Below are positions 26,360 through 35,969 of a DNA stretch of 64,000 nt, piece by piece (positions within the stretch are counted from its first letter, which is position 1; each line of letters starts with the position of its first letter). The notes beneath the pieces were generated by a model that worked only from the letters and a program-made list of their open reading frames with translations, made no database searches and was not told where the DNA came from. The position numbers were made by a program, and so were the translations under genes. Source of the stretch: Prevotella sp. DNF00663 (GTDB lineage Bacteria; Bacteroidota; Bacteroidia; Bacteroidales; Bacteroidaceae); NCBI RefSeq assembly GCF_001553265.1, contig NZ_KQ960590.1:1-64000 (forward strand). Direction: 5' to 3'.

Positions 26360-29300
26360 ATGACATTCTATCATATTCTACAATCCTTCGTGTGGGGCGG
26401 TTGTGTACTGTTTGGCAGTATGCAACCATTACCGTTGCAGGCCATTCATACCGTACAACAGAGTTCTACCGATGTATTACGCGGTAAAGTGACCGACTCA
26501 CAAGGTGGCGAACTACCCGGTGTAACGGTCAAAGTAGAAGGTACTCGCCGAGTGACAGTGACCGATGCGCAAGGCAACTATACGCTCAATGTACGTCCGG
26601 GTGAAACCGTACGCTTCTCATACTTAGGCATGAAGGGTCAAAGCTTCAAGTATCGACGTCAGGCAAGAGCCAATATCTCGATGCAAGAAGACGACAACAT
26701 GCTGAACGAAGTGTCGGTTAAGGCTCGCACCAACATCAATGCCATCGATGTAAGAGCACGTGCCGGCGTGGTAGACCAAGTGAATATGAAGCTTGTCACA
26801 GAGAAACCCAGCATCGATATGGGGCTGGCTTTACAAGGAGCAGTGCCGGGATTGCTCGTCATGAATACCGGAGAGCTGGGCAAAACACCCGAATTACGCA
26901 TTCGTGGAAACTCTTCCTTGCGACGCGGAAACGTCTCCAACGAACCGCTCTATGTGCTTGATGGTAAGATTATCACAGCCGAAACGTTCTACAATCTGAA
27001 TCCGATGGACATCAGCGAGATGAAGGTTTTGAAGGACGCGGTGGCCTGTGCTCTCTACGGAGTCAAGGCAGCCAACGGTGTCATAGAGATTACATCGAAG
27101 CGTGGAAACTCCGAAGGAACCACCATCAACTATAACTTCAATATGGGTATTACGACTCGTGGACGGCGCGGTCTAAAACTCATGGAGACATCAGAAAAAC
27201 TGGAACTGGAGCGCTTGATGCGTAATCCGGCTGCTCCGGGCTATCGTTACAGTGCCGATTATTATAACAGATATGAGTCTGACAACCCCAACAAGGCACA
27301 ACTAATAGCCGAAGGTGAGAAGCTATTAAACAACCTCCGACAGACCAATACCGACTGGTTCAAAGAATTACTACGCAATAGTATCTACACCAGACATACG
27401 ATAAGCATGCGCGGAGGAAATGAGGAAAGTTCATACTTCGCTTCGTTCAACTACACCAAACAGGGCGGAAGAATCAAAGGAAATGACAAAGAGCACATCG
27501 GAGTGAGCCTAAACTTGGATAAAACCTTGGGCAAGATAGGTTACGCCATGATTAGTATGAACGGCTCATATGCCAAAGTAAATACTCCGGTGGGAACTTC
27601 CAACGACCCCACACAGTTGGTTTACGACCTCAACCCATACGAGTCACCTGCCAGTGGGAAACTATATTCCTATCCCGGACGTACATTCTCCGACCTATTC
27701 AATCAATATCAAGAGAAGTCATCCGACAAATCTGTGGGCGTAAGTCTGAACCTCTCGCTCACACCAATCAAGGGATTGGACATCGAATACGTCGGTGGTA
27801 TCGACTATTTATTGGATGAAAGCAATAAGTTTACGCCGGGTTCGTCGTATTCGGAACGCAATAGTGGCGTGGCGGAATATCAACGTGGTATTCTGCAACG
27901 TGCCAAAAACACCACCACCAACATTTCTTCCAATCTACGTGTAACATACGAAAAGACTTTCAACGAGAAGCATAGCGTGACCGTCGGAGCCAACTTTGAC
28001 TACTATCGGTCTATTTATGACAATATCGGAACGATAGGCTACGGTGTCGGTGACATCAATTCCACATCGGCCATCAACCATTCCATCACAGGAGTACGTC
28101 GCGAACGCACATCGGGAAAGAAAGACCGCAATGCCCAAATAGGCGCCGGCTTGTTGGCAAGTTACACCTATAGCGACCTCTACGACGCATACGCATCATA
28201 CAAAAGAGACGGTTCGTCCATCCTTCCAACCGATAAACGCTGGAATAATGCATGGGCTGTAGGCTTGGGGTGGACTCCTTCAAACTACAATTTCCTCAAA
28301 GGCAACAAGCTATTGACACGCCTGAACCTTCGCACATCGTATGGTGTGATAGCCAATCTGAACGGAGTTTCAGCCTCATCTACAGTCGCCACATTCTCAT
28401 ATTTGGAATCTAGCTACGAGAATCAGCGCCAACTATCGCTCATCAGCCTGTTTAATGAGAACCTGAAACCCGAAGTTACCAAGTCGTTCGACGTGATGTT
28501 GACGACTGAACTCATGAAACGCTTGACGCTGAATATCAACTTATACAAGCGCAGAACGGAACAAGCGCTGCTCGATGTGCCCATCCCAACCTCCACAGGA
28601 TTCAATACTTTGAAGCGCAACATCGGCATTTTAGACAACAACGGTATTGAGGCTTCGGCCAATTGGAGAGTATTGCAGCTCCCCGACTGGTCGCTATCGC
28701 TCTTCGGAAGCTTGGCTTACAATAATAATAAGGTGATAGATCTCTACTATGCACACGAGATTTACACCTCAGACGACGCCATTGTGCCCGACTACGAAGT
28801 AGGAAAATCCTACGATATGATATATGGTCCGCGCTCATTAGGCATCAATCCACTGACCGGTTATCCTGTTTTCTCAACCCCAAATGGCGAGAAACAGGCC
28901 AGCGAACCATTGACCCGCGAAGATGTAGTGGCCTTGGGACACTCCACACCGCCCTACTCCGGCAGCTTCGGAATGAACCTTGGATACAAGTCTTTTGAAT
29001 TAGATATGAACTTCTACTATAATTTTGGTGGTAAGAAACAGTTCAACTACACCTATGTACGCAACTACGACCACGTGAAAAAGAATGCTGCTTCGGGGCA
29101 GATAGACAACATGTGGTTCAAGAGTGGCGATGAGAATAAGATTTATCCGACACCATTCTGGACCTCGGCTGTGGCCGAAGACAACCTCAGCCGTTTTGCC
29201 AATTCACGTACACTCGGCAACAGCAACTTCATCAGACTGTCGATGTTATCGCTCCGTTATCGCATTCCGGGCAACCTACTCAAGCGCAATCTGCCTTTCA

Positions 29301-29437
29301 TAAGGTTTGCCTCAGTGGCACTGCAGGCTTCCAACCTGTTTAATTGGACCTCTTATAGCGAGTCAGACCCCGAAAGTGGAACCCTAGCCGGTACACTTCA
29401 ACCGGTCTATACACTAAATGTAAATCTTACATTTTGA
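26360..29437 (+). CDS. SusC-like TonB-dependent receptor of the chelatase operon
   Basis: The 1025-residue outer membrane receptor has a signal (about 1-28, LPLQA), a carboxypeptidase-regulatory-like domain (about 38-110, LRGKVTDSQGGELPGVTVKVEG), a linker LNEVSVKART in place of the usual DEVVVVGYG, and a plug with LRIRGNSS, YVLDGKI, ISEMKVLKDAVACALYGVKAANGVIEITSKRG. The barrel ends LNVNLTF, with the C-terminal Phe needed for barrel insertion. It would import the ligand selected by the neighbouring SusD-like lipoprotein. The SusD start lies 14 bases after its stop. Within this SusC family the ligand could be a peptide, glycan or tetrapyrrole. Confidence 0.92.
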   Translation: MTFYHILQSFVWGGCVLFGSMQPLPLQAIHTVQQSSTDVLRGKVTDSQGGELPGVTVKVEGTRRVTVTDAQGNYTLNVRPGETVRFSYLGMKGQSFKYRRQARANISMQEDDNMLNEVSVKARTNINAIDVRARAGVVDQVNMKLVTEKPSIDMGLALQGAVPGLLVMNTGELGKTPELRIRGNSSLRRGNVSNEPLYVLDGKIITAETFYNLNPMDISEMKVLKDAVACALYGVKAANGVIEITSKRGNSEGTTINYNFNMGITTRGRRGLKLMETSEKLELERLMRNPAAPGYRYSADYYNRYESDNPNKAQLIAEGEKLLNNLRQTNTDWFKELLRNSIYTRHTISMRGGNEESSYFASFNYTKQGGRIKGNDKEHIGVSLNLDKTLGKIGYAMISMNGSYAKVNTPVGTSNDPTQLVYDLNPYESPASGKLYSYPGRTFSDLFNQYQEKSSDKSVGVSLNLSLTPIKGLDIEYVGGIDYLLDESNKFTPGSSYSERNSGVAEYQRGILQRAKNTTTNISSNLRVTYEKTFNEKHSVTVGANFDYYRSIYDNIGTIGYGVGDINSTSAINHSITGVRRERTSGKKDRNAQIGAGLLASYTYSDLYDAYASYKRDGSSILPTDKRWNNAWAVGLGWTPSNYNFLKGNKLLTRLNLRTSYGVIANLNGVSASSTVATFSYLESSYENQRQLSLISLFNENLKPEVTKSFDVMLTTELMKRLTLNINLYKRRTEQALLDVPIPTSTGFNTLKRNIGILDNNGIEASANWRVLQLPDWSLSLFGSLAYNNNKVIDLYYAHEIYTSDDAIVPDYEVGKSYDMIYGPRSLGINPLTGYPVFSTPNGEKQASEPLTREDVVALGHSTPPYSGSFGMNLGYKSFELDMNFYYNFGGKKQFNYTYVRNYDHVKKNAASGQIDNMWFKSGDENKIYPTPFWTSAVAEDNLSRFANSRTLGNSNFIRLSMLSLRYRIPGNLLKRNLPFIRFASVALQASNLFNWTSYSESDPESGTLAGTLQPVYTLNVNLTF

Positions 29438-29451
29438 TACTTTTCAATTTC

Positions 29452-30846
29452 ATGAAAATGACTTTCAAATACCTATCACATCTCCTAATGGCAGTCCTAT
29501 GTGGCACTTTGCTCACTGCTTGCACCATCAATATACCGCCGGCCGATGAATATAGCGACCCGGATGCTATCTCTGGACTGAAGCAAGCACGCTCTTTGCT
29601 TGCTTCAACTTACGCCCTCTACCCCCATTGCGAGTTCGATTTGTCGGTCATGGGAGAAGACTTTATGCCCACAAACTATACCAATAAGGATATTAGCAAG
29701 CAGAACCTATACTCGTGGAAGGACAGTGAGATAACCACAATGGCCGAAAATCTGTGGTTACAATTCTACAACACCATCGCTTCGTGCAACACCTTGCTCG
29801 AACGAGTAGAGAAGATTGAGGTGACAAACGATAATGACAAGTTCTCGAAAACAGCTATTATAAGCGAGGCAAAGACGCTAAAAGCACTCTGTTACTTCAA
29901 GCTTCTACAGCTATACGCCCCCGCTTACGACCGCAACCCACAAGCCGACGGTATCATTTTAACCGATAAAGTGGGACTCAAATTCCCCAAACGTTCGTCA
30001 ATTGCCACTTGTACCGACAGCATCCGCGCCTTGTTAACTCAAGCAACCGGCGTTAACAACGTCCCCACGGCAAACGGTTGGTTGTCAAGGAAAGCCGCCA
30101 TCTATCTGCAAGCAGAGGTGGAACTCTATGCCGAAAACTATAGTAAGGCTATCCAACTGGCCGAAGACATCATCAAAGACTGCTCTACCGACATGTTCAC
30201 ACAGGGCGGAATAGAAAGCCTTTGGACTACAACCAGCAACAAGAACCGCATCTTTGCATTTTACAACGACGGTAGTTACTACACCAGCATACAATTTGGA
30301 GCTGCCAATGGAGATTATTTCGCAGTGAATCCAAACATATCTTTCACTCCCGAAGACCATCGAACAAGCAGCTATGTGCTTACTTTCAACATGGATGGAA
30401 CCCCGCGAACGCTGCTGGGCAAGTACAATAAGAATCTGAAAGCAGGCACCGATAATCGCTACATAGACATGATGCGTCCGGCAGGAGCCTATTTTATTGC
30501 TGCCGAGAGCTATGCTCAATTGGGGCAAAATGCCAAAGCTATCTCCACCATCAATGCTTATCTCAATGCCGTCAAAGCTACTCCACTCACAGAAACGCTC
30601 ACCGGTGAAACACTCATTGACGCAATCCTGCAAGAGAAACAGAAAGAGTTTGTAGGCGAAGGACAAGGAATTCTCGACTTGAAACGCCTCCACAAACGCT
30701 CCATTCACCGGGGTAGCGTCTTCAACAAGGGCATTATCTCTACCATCAAAGCCGACGATTACCGTTGGACATTCCCCATTCCGCGTTCTGAATATCGCTA
30801 TAACGAGAATGTGACACAGAACGAGGGATGGCCACTGAATCGATAA
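29452..30846 (+). CDS. SusD-like lipoprotein of the chelatase operon
   Basis: The 464-residue protein has a lipoprotein signal with Cys24 (GTLLTAC). Helical SusD features include ISEAKTLKALCYFKLLQLYAPAY (TPR-like), YFIAAESYAQLG, and a C-terminal EKQKEFVGEGQGILDLKRLHKRS followed by the terminal FPIPRSEYRYN and NEGWPLN, a typical SusD ending. The start is set at the ATG at 29452 because an earlier in-frame TTG overlaps the receptor stop. It pairs with the preceding SusC-like receptor. It is shorter than the first SusD in the window (597 residues), so the two pairs probably bind different ligands. Confidence 0.9.
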   Translation: MKMTFKYLSHLLMAVLCGTLLTACTINIPPADEYSDPDAISGLKQARSLLASTYALYPHCEFDLSVMGEDFMPTNYTNKDISKQNLYSWKDSEITTMAENLWLQFYNTIASCNTLLERVEKIEVTNDNDKFSKTAIISEAKTLKALCYFKLLQLYAPAYDRNPQADGIILTDKVGLKFPKRSSIATCTDSIRALLTQATGVNNVPTANGWLSRKAAIYLQAEVELYAENYSKAIQLAEDIIKDCSTDMFTQGGIESLWTTTSNKNRIFAFYNDGSYYTSIQFGAANGDYFAVNPNISFTPEDHRTSSYVLTFNMDGTPRTLLGKYNKNLKAGTDNRYIDMMRPAGAYFIAAESYAQLGQNAKAISTINAYLNAVKATPLTETLTGETLIDAILQEKQKEFVGEGQGILDLKRLHKRSIHRGSVFNKGIISTIKADDYRWTFPIPRSEYRYNENVTQNEGWPLNR

Positions 30847-30872
30847 TTAAAAACGAATTTAAAATCAATAAT

Positions 30873-32111
30873 ATGAAACAGATTATTTCTTTGACGTTAT
30901 CACTTCTTGCTTTCGTGCTCGCAACCGTATCATGTAGCAGCAACGAAAACAATGGATATCAAGGCAAAAACTACGTACAACTATCGACAACTGTAGACCC
31001 TTCGATGACAGAAAACAGCACCGAAGGCATCACGGTAAACTTGATGGCTACCTCGACCGTCGAAAACGATGTCACCATCAAACTGCAGATGGTCAACAAC
31101 GACGACGGCGTGTTGAAGTTAAGCAGCGATGTCGTGACGATGAAAGCAGGCTCTAAGACGGCTCAGGTCACCATCTCGTCGAACCAGAAGAATCTCCTCA
31201 ACGAGCAGCGCACAGTCGTACTGAAGGCCGCGGAGTTCTCCGATGCCAACATGGTGGCGCAGGGCGACCTCTCCATAACGGTACGCCCGAATCCCGCACT
31301 CCCCGTATTGACCACCGAACAGATAAAACTTATCGACGGCTATCGTGCCAAGTACGGTATTAATCTGAACAATATCCTTGGCACGGTCAACTGCAAAGTA
31401 GAGGCAAAATCGCCCACCGACGAGGTTGGCGTGTACACCGATGCCGAGACAAAGACCTTCGAGGGCGTCACCGTCATCACCTTGAGCGAGGCCTCTACAG
31501 CCGATACACCGGTGCTTAAGATGACCGACAACCCCCTCGGACTCACCGCCTTCCTCGGCAACTGGCTCCATAAGGAGACCGATGAGAACGAGTTTTGGCA
31601 AGATGTATCGACCGCTTATCCCCACATGTTCAAGGCTATCGGCTTTGATAAAGCCAAAGAAACCTTCACCGCCACACTCGATGGCATCGCCATTAACCTA
31701 AAGGATAAGACCATCAGCTTTACAAGTAAGATCAAGGATAAGTACGACGAAGACATCACCACCGTTCCTTTCAGTTTCACATACACGGCTTGGGACCGCT
31801 GGAAAAAGATGAGCGACGAGGGCAAGAGCATTCAGACACCCAATGGAACCGACGAATCCGGCAACGTAAACGCATGGACTACACAGACCGTTAAAGAACT
31901 CATTGGCAACGGAATCACGCTCATGCCCGGTTATTTCTTGTTCAAGAGTACCATTGATAAAGACGACTGGGGAGAAACGCCCAGCAACTGGGTGGCTCCG
32001 AAAGGTACCATCGACTTCGGCAACGGAAACATGATCTACCGGTTTGCATTAGACCATGAGACAGCCTCCGGATACACACAATTCACCGTAACATATACTT
32101 TTAATCACTAA
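30873..32111 (+). CDS. Lipoprotein, possibly DUF4929-type, of the chelatase operon
   Basis: The 412-residue product has a lipoprotein signal with Cys21 (LATVSC). Residues about 35-140 read as a Calx-beta/Ig-like domain (LSTTVDPSMTENSTEGITV, VTMKAGSKTAQVTI). The rest (about 150-412) is a beta-rich domain with NWLHKETDENEFW, YPHMFKAIGFDKAKETFT and a final YTQFTVTYTFNH. I recall this pattern as DUF4929 but could not check it. It sits in the position of a third surface-exposed ligand-binding lipoprotein. It does not resemble HmuY closely enough to call it a hemophore. Start at 30873 is set by the signal peptide; the previous stop is 26 bases upstream. Confidence 0.7.
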   Translation: MKQIISLTLSLLAFVLATVSCSSNENNGYQGKNYVQLSTTVDPSMTENSTEGITVNLMATSTVENDVTIKLQMVNNDDGVLKLSSDVVTMKAGSKTAQVTISSNQKNLLNEQRTVVLKAAEFSDANMVAQGDLSITVRPNPALPVLTTEQIKLIDGYRAKYGINLNNILGTVNCKVEAKSPTDEVGVYTDAETKTFEGVTVITLSEASTADTPVLKMTDNPLGLTAFLGNWLHKETDENEFWQDVSTAYPHMFKAIGFDKAKETFTATLDGIAINLKDKTISFTSKIKDKYDEDITTVPFSFTYTAWDRWKKMSDEGKSIQTPNGTDESGNVNAWTTQTVKELIGNGITLMPGYFLFKSTIDKDDWGETPSNWVAPKGTIDFGNGNMIYRFALDHETASGYTQFTVTYTFNH

Positions 32112-32123
32112 TCCAAGTGTTGA

Positions 32124-34943
32124 ATGAGATTAAAACTTCGATACTTGGCAGTTTGGGCATTGGTGGGAACTAGTATTCCTATCAATGCCTTTGCTGTTGA
32201 TAAGCCCATCAATTTCCCTAAAACATGTATAGAGGGTAGACTAGACAATGGTCTACGCTATATCGTCATGCCCAATCAAGCTCCTCAAAACTGCGTAGAA
32301 CTGCGCTTGGTATTGCGAGTTGGCTCCATGCAGCAGTCGGCTATGCAGGGCGGAACGGCTCATTTTTTGGAACACATGGCCTTTGCCGGAAGCAAGCAAT
32401 ACCCCGGATTAAGCATGATAGACAGCCTTGAGACGTTGGGAATGCAATACGGTCGCGACATCAACGCCATGACCGGGTTCGATAAAACCTACTACATGCT
32501 CACCGTTCCTGTAAAGGATAGGCAATCTTCTACGCTTTCTCGTACCTTGGGGATGCTTAAAGAGTGGCTCTGCAACCTCACTTTTACCGATGAATACATA
32601 CAAAAAGAACGTGGCATCATACTCGAAGAGCTACGCCAATACGACATTTACGACCCCTTCTACGACCTGAAAATGGGCAACACCGTGTATCGCCGGAAGC
32701 TCCCACTAGGCAGTATAGACGACATACAAAAAGTTACCAAGGCCGATTTGCTTGACTTTTACCATCGTTGGTATACTCCCCAACTAGCTGCCATCGTCGC
32801 TGTAGGCAATCTAGATGCCCTCAAAACCGTGCAAACCATCCAACAATTATTTGGCGGAATACAACCCAGAAAGTTGCGAGGGTATCAAGTCTATCCTTTC
32901 AAACACGATAAAGGCATCTCCATATCCACGATGCTTGACACGCTCAAGAAAGGCGAGCAACTGGAAGTAATGGTGCCTCACGCCACCGTCATCAGCAAAA
33001 CCATCACCTCTACTACACAGAAGCTACGAGGTCGCATGCTCATATCTGCTCTGAACAAACGCGCTTCATGGATGCAAGGCAGCGTAGATTTTTCCGACGC
33101 ATGGTATCTGGCCGATAAAAACTTCTTCACCTTGTCGCTACAAGGTAGCAACAAACGCGAGTTATTACAGCGTTTAGAGCGAGTCGTAGCCTGCCTCCGA
33201 CACACCTGTCAACAGGGTTTTTCGGAAGAAGAGATGGCACTGCTCATCTCCGAATCTACCAAGCATTTGGCATCAATCGATAGCGAACAGAGTTCGGAAG
33301 CATGGTGCGAGGACTTCACCGACTACTTGATAGCCGGCGACCGCAAACTCTCTACACCGGAGGATGTGGAACTTGTGCGCGAGCAACTGGCCAAGACCAC
33401 CGCGCAACAATTACAGACCATCTTAACAGAATGGTTAAAGGCAGCCGACCAAACCAAACTCGTAAGCTATGTACAACGTAGCGGCCATTCGCTCACCAAG
33501 CAAGAGATAGCTGGCATTTGGCACCGTGCGAAAAACCAAAAGGTCGAACCCTACGTCTACACACCGCACGTCGAATCGGTCGAAGAAATCAAGCCTACCC
33601 CGGAATGTCTTGCCAAGAAGTACGTATTTGCCCCATTGGCTATCGCCAAAGAAACTCACTATCCACAAACCAACACTTATGATATCGTGTTGAAAAACGG
33701 ATTACGACTCGTACTAAGGCCTACTCGCGATGAGAGTGGCATTTTCACGATAGAAGGATTCGGGCGTGGAGGCACGGCCGACTTGCCCGATAGCACTTAT
33801 CACCAATATGCCGGAACGGCTGGATACATCGATATGGGCGGTTTAGCCAAGGTACCTTATGAGCAGTTATCTGACTATATGGCACAGAGCGGACTATCAT
33901 TGGGCGTGAATATCGCTTCTTATTGGCACGGTTTTATAGGCAATGCCCCGGCAACAAAAGCCCAAGAGATGTTGAATCTTATCGCAGAGAAGACTCATCA
34001 CCCGGAAGTTAATGAAACTGAATTCAACGAGACCAAGGCCGAGGAAGTGGCTTCGTTCGGAACCACAACACCCTTACAGATGCTACTGAAACAGGATGCC
34101 AACCGCATGCTTACCAATCTTAGAGACTCAATAATGGGCGATGCTCCGTCCATGATACGCCCACGCCAGACTTGCCAAGACTTGGAACGCCAAGACATTC
34201 ACCACATGACGGCTTACTTCAAATCGCTTTATGCCGATCCGGCACAGCTCACAATAGTCATCGCAGGCGATTTCGATGCCGACAGTATGAAGCAAGTGAC
34301 CGCAGCCACATTGGGCAGTCTGCAATCTCATAATATCCCCACAATTTATCGCGAAGTGAGAAACGTCTTACCAAACCAACGGGCTACTCACGTCATAGAT
34401 AGCCATGGTGACGAGCAAACCACGCTCCATATTCTGCTAAGTGGCAACTATGAACCATCATTACGCACCACACTTACGCTCAAACTGATGCGCGAACTCC
34501 TGCAAAAGCAGCTTATCGACATCGTACGTCGCCGAGAAAACCTCACCTACTCGCCTTTCACCGACTTAGCTTATCACGGTATAGACGGCCATTCTTACTA
34601 CTTCGACCTCATCTTGACACTCGATGAAGCCAACGTAGGTAAGGCAGAGAAACTCATACAGGGCATCTTGACCGACCTACAGACACACAAAGTAAAGGCT
34701 GAGACACTGGAGAATATCAAGCGTTCGTTCCGCATGACCAAGGCTAAAACGCTGACCGATGATGCCACCGGAGCATGGCGTGGAGAGATTGTTGGCCGAC
34801 TCAAGAACGGCGAATCGCTAGCCGACTTCGAAAACTACGACGAATTACTGTCGTCTATCACACCCGACGACGTGCTCCAAGCATTCAAACGATACATCCA
34901 TCAAAAGACAATAACAATTCTAAAACTCAAAGGAAAATCATGA
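32124..34943 (+). CDS. Exported M16 (pitrilysin/insulinase) zinc peptidase
   Basis: The 939-residue protein has a signal peptide (about 1-24, NAFA). The first M16 domain carries GGTAHFLEHMAFAG, with the inverted zinc motif HxxEH (His80, Glu83, His84), and a downstream metal Glu in IQKERGIILEELRQ (about 162-169). The second half (about 500-939) is an M16 non-catalytic domain with LKNGLRLVLRPT and RRRENLTYSPFTDL. Such enzymes clip peptides enclosed in their chamber in the periplasm. The gene is 12 bases after the lipoprotein gene and overlaps the next start by four bases (ATGA). A role in degrading the protein or peptide part of an imported ligand is inferred from position. Confidence 0.9.
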   Translation: MRLKLRYLAVWALVGTSIPINAFAVDKPINFPKTCIEGRLDNGLRYIVMPNQAPQNCVELRLVLRVGSMQQSAMQGGTAHFLEHMAFAGSKQYPGLSMIDSLETLGMQYGRDINAMTGFDKTYYMLTVPVKDRQSSTLSRTLGMLKEWLCNLTFTDEYIQKERGIILEELRQYDIYDPFYDLKMGNTVYRRKLPLGSIDDIQKVTKADLLDFYHRWYTPQLAAIVAVGNLDALKTVQTIQQLFGGIQPRKLRGYQVYPFKHDKGISISTMLDTLKKGEQLEVMVPHATVISKTITSTTQKLRGRMLISALNKRASWMQGSVDFSDAWYLADKNFFTLSLQGSNKRELLQRLERVVACLRHTCQQGFSEEEMALLISESTKHLASIDSEQSSEAWCEDFTDYLIAGDRKLSTPEDVELVREQLAKTTAQQLQTILTEWLKAADQTKLVSYVQRSGHSLTKQEIAGIWHRAKNQKVEPYVYTPHVESVEEIKPTPECLAKKYVFAPLAIAKETHYPQTNTYDIVLKNGLRLVLRPTRDESGIFTIEGFGRGGTADLPDSTYHQYAGTAGYIDMGGLAKVPYEQLSDYMAQSGLSLGVNIASYWHGFIGNAPATKAQEMLNLIAEKTHHPEVNETEFNETKAEEVASFGTTTPLQMLLKQDANRMLTNLRDSIMGDAPSMIRPRQTCQDLERQDIHHMTAYFKSLYADPAQLTIVIAGDFDADSMKQVTAATLGSLQSHNIPTIYREVRNVLPNQRATHVIDSHGDEQTTLHILLSGNYEPSLRTTLTLKLMRELLQKQLIDIVRRRENLTYSPFTDLAYHGIDGHSYYFDLILTLDEANVGKAEKLIQGILTDLQTHKVKAETLENIKRSFRMTKAKTLTDDATGAWRGEIVGRLKNGESLADFENYDELLSSITPDDVLQAFKRYIHQKTITILKLKGKS

Positions 34944-35812
34944 AAAAGAAATATTTACTGCTCTTACTATTGGTAATGCCCCTGTTGACAATGGCCAAAT
35001 CCGACTTGAAAGCATTCACACTGGTCGACAACGCAGGCCACGAAGTCCCATTCCAAGAGATGATAAAGCAAGCTTCCAAGAGCGATGTCGTCTTCGTAGG
35101 CGAAATGCACAACTGCCCTATCACCCACTGGCTGGAACTCAAAATAGCCGAAGCACTCTATGCCAAGCACAAAGACAACTTGATGTTGGGGGCAGAGATG
35201 TACGAGGCAGACAACCAACTCATCATGGACGAATACCTGAATGGCAACATCAAATACGAGCAGTTCACCGATGAAATGCGTCTATGGCCAAACTATGAGA
35301 CCGACTACGAGCCGGTATTCTCGTTCGCCGAAGAAAACCATCTACGATTTATTGCCACCAACGTACCGCGCCGTTATGCCAACGTGGTGAAGTATCATGG
35401 CCTTGATTACCTCGATAGCCTGAGTGCAGATGCCAAGAAATATCTCCCTCCGTTGCCTATCCCCTTTACGATGGAAGGCAAAAGTACGGCCGCATTCTCG
35501 CTCATGGCATCTATCCATGGTAAGAAAGACGACCCCATACGCATGCACATGGCACAAGCATTAAAGGATGCCACGATGGCTTGGAACATCTCAAAGAACA
35601 TCGGACGTCACCATTTCCTACATTTCAATGGTAGCTATCACACAGCTGGAAAGACGGGTATTATAGACTATCTCAACCGTTATCGTCCCGAAACAACTAT
35701 CACCACCATCATGGCAGTGAAACAAGAGGAGATTGATAAACTCGATAGTGCGTATCAAAATCAGGCCGATTACTACATCATCGTGCCACAAGACATGAGC
35801 ACTTCGTACTAA
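34940..35812 (+). CDS. Exported ChaN/Tiki-superfamily (DUF399) heme-binding-type protein
   Basis: The 290-residue protein has a signal peptide (about 1-19, LLTMA). The family hallmark is VVFVGEMHNCPITHWLELKIA (Glu55, His57, His63), followed by LMLGAEMYEADNQLIMDEYL and RFIATNVPRRYANVV. Campylobacter ChaN binds two heme groups, and the superfamily also includes Tiki metalloproteases. The start at 34940 overlaps the M16 stop by four bases, which suggests translational coupling. The protein closes the operon; a mosaic repeat and the lpxH gene on the other strand follow. Heme binding is a family-based prediction. Confidence 0.85.
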   Translation: MKKKYLLLLLLVMPLLTMAKSDLKAFTLVDNAGHEVPFQEMIKQASKSDVVFVGEMHNCPITHWLELKIAEALYAKHKDNLMLGAEMYEADNQLIMDEYLNGNIKYEQFTDEMRLWPNYETDYEPVFSFAEENHLRFIATNVPRRYANVVKYHGLDYLDSLSADAKKYLPPLPIPFTMEGKSTAAFSLMASIHGKKDDPIRMHMAQALKDATMAWNISKNIGRHHFLHFNGSYHTAGKTGIIDYLNRYRPETTITTIMAVKQEEIDKLDSAYQNQADYYIIVPQDMSTSY

Positions 35813-35817
35813 ATCAT

Positions 35818-35906
35818 ATTGCTGCAGGGCTTTGGCAGCAATGCTGCAAAAGCCCTGCAGCAATACTGCCGAACCTAGACAGCAAAGTTGCCTCGCCCCT
35901 GCACCA
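35818..35906. repeat. Mosaic intergenic repeat, copy D, with a long hairpin
   Basis: GCTGCAGGGCTTT (35821-35833) pairs with AAAGCCCTGCAGC (35849-35861), and GCAGC/GCTGC pair inside it. The 11-base palindromes CAGCAATGCTG, CAGCAATACTG and CAGCAAAGTTG recur at 22-base period. It lies between convergent genes and lacks the CTACTTGT flank. Confidence 0.8.
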
Positions 35907-35936
35907 ACCTATTGAAAGCTTTTTAAAGAGGTAAAA

Positions 35937-35969
35937 CAAAAAAAAGAGAGACTCAAGGTTGAGTCTCTC
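35937..35969 (-). terminator. lpxH terminator overlapping the stop codon
   Basis: GAGAGACTCAA (35946-35956) pairs with TTGAGTCTCTC (35959-35969); on the minus strand the stem is followed by a T run. The lpxH stop (35953-35955) lies inside the stem. Confidence 0.85.

Noticed and set aside
30873..32111. HmuY-type hemophore in the chelatase operon
   Set aside because: Length (412 residues) and beta-domain pattern do not match the HmuY family closely; only the genomic setting would suggest it.
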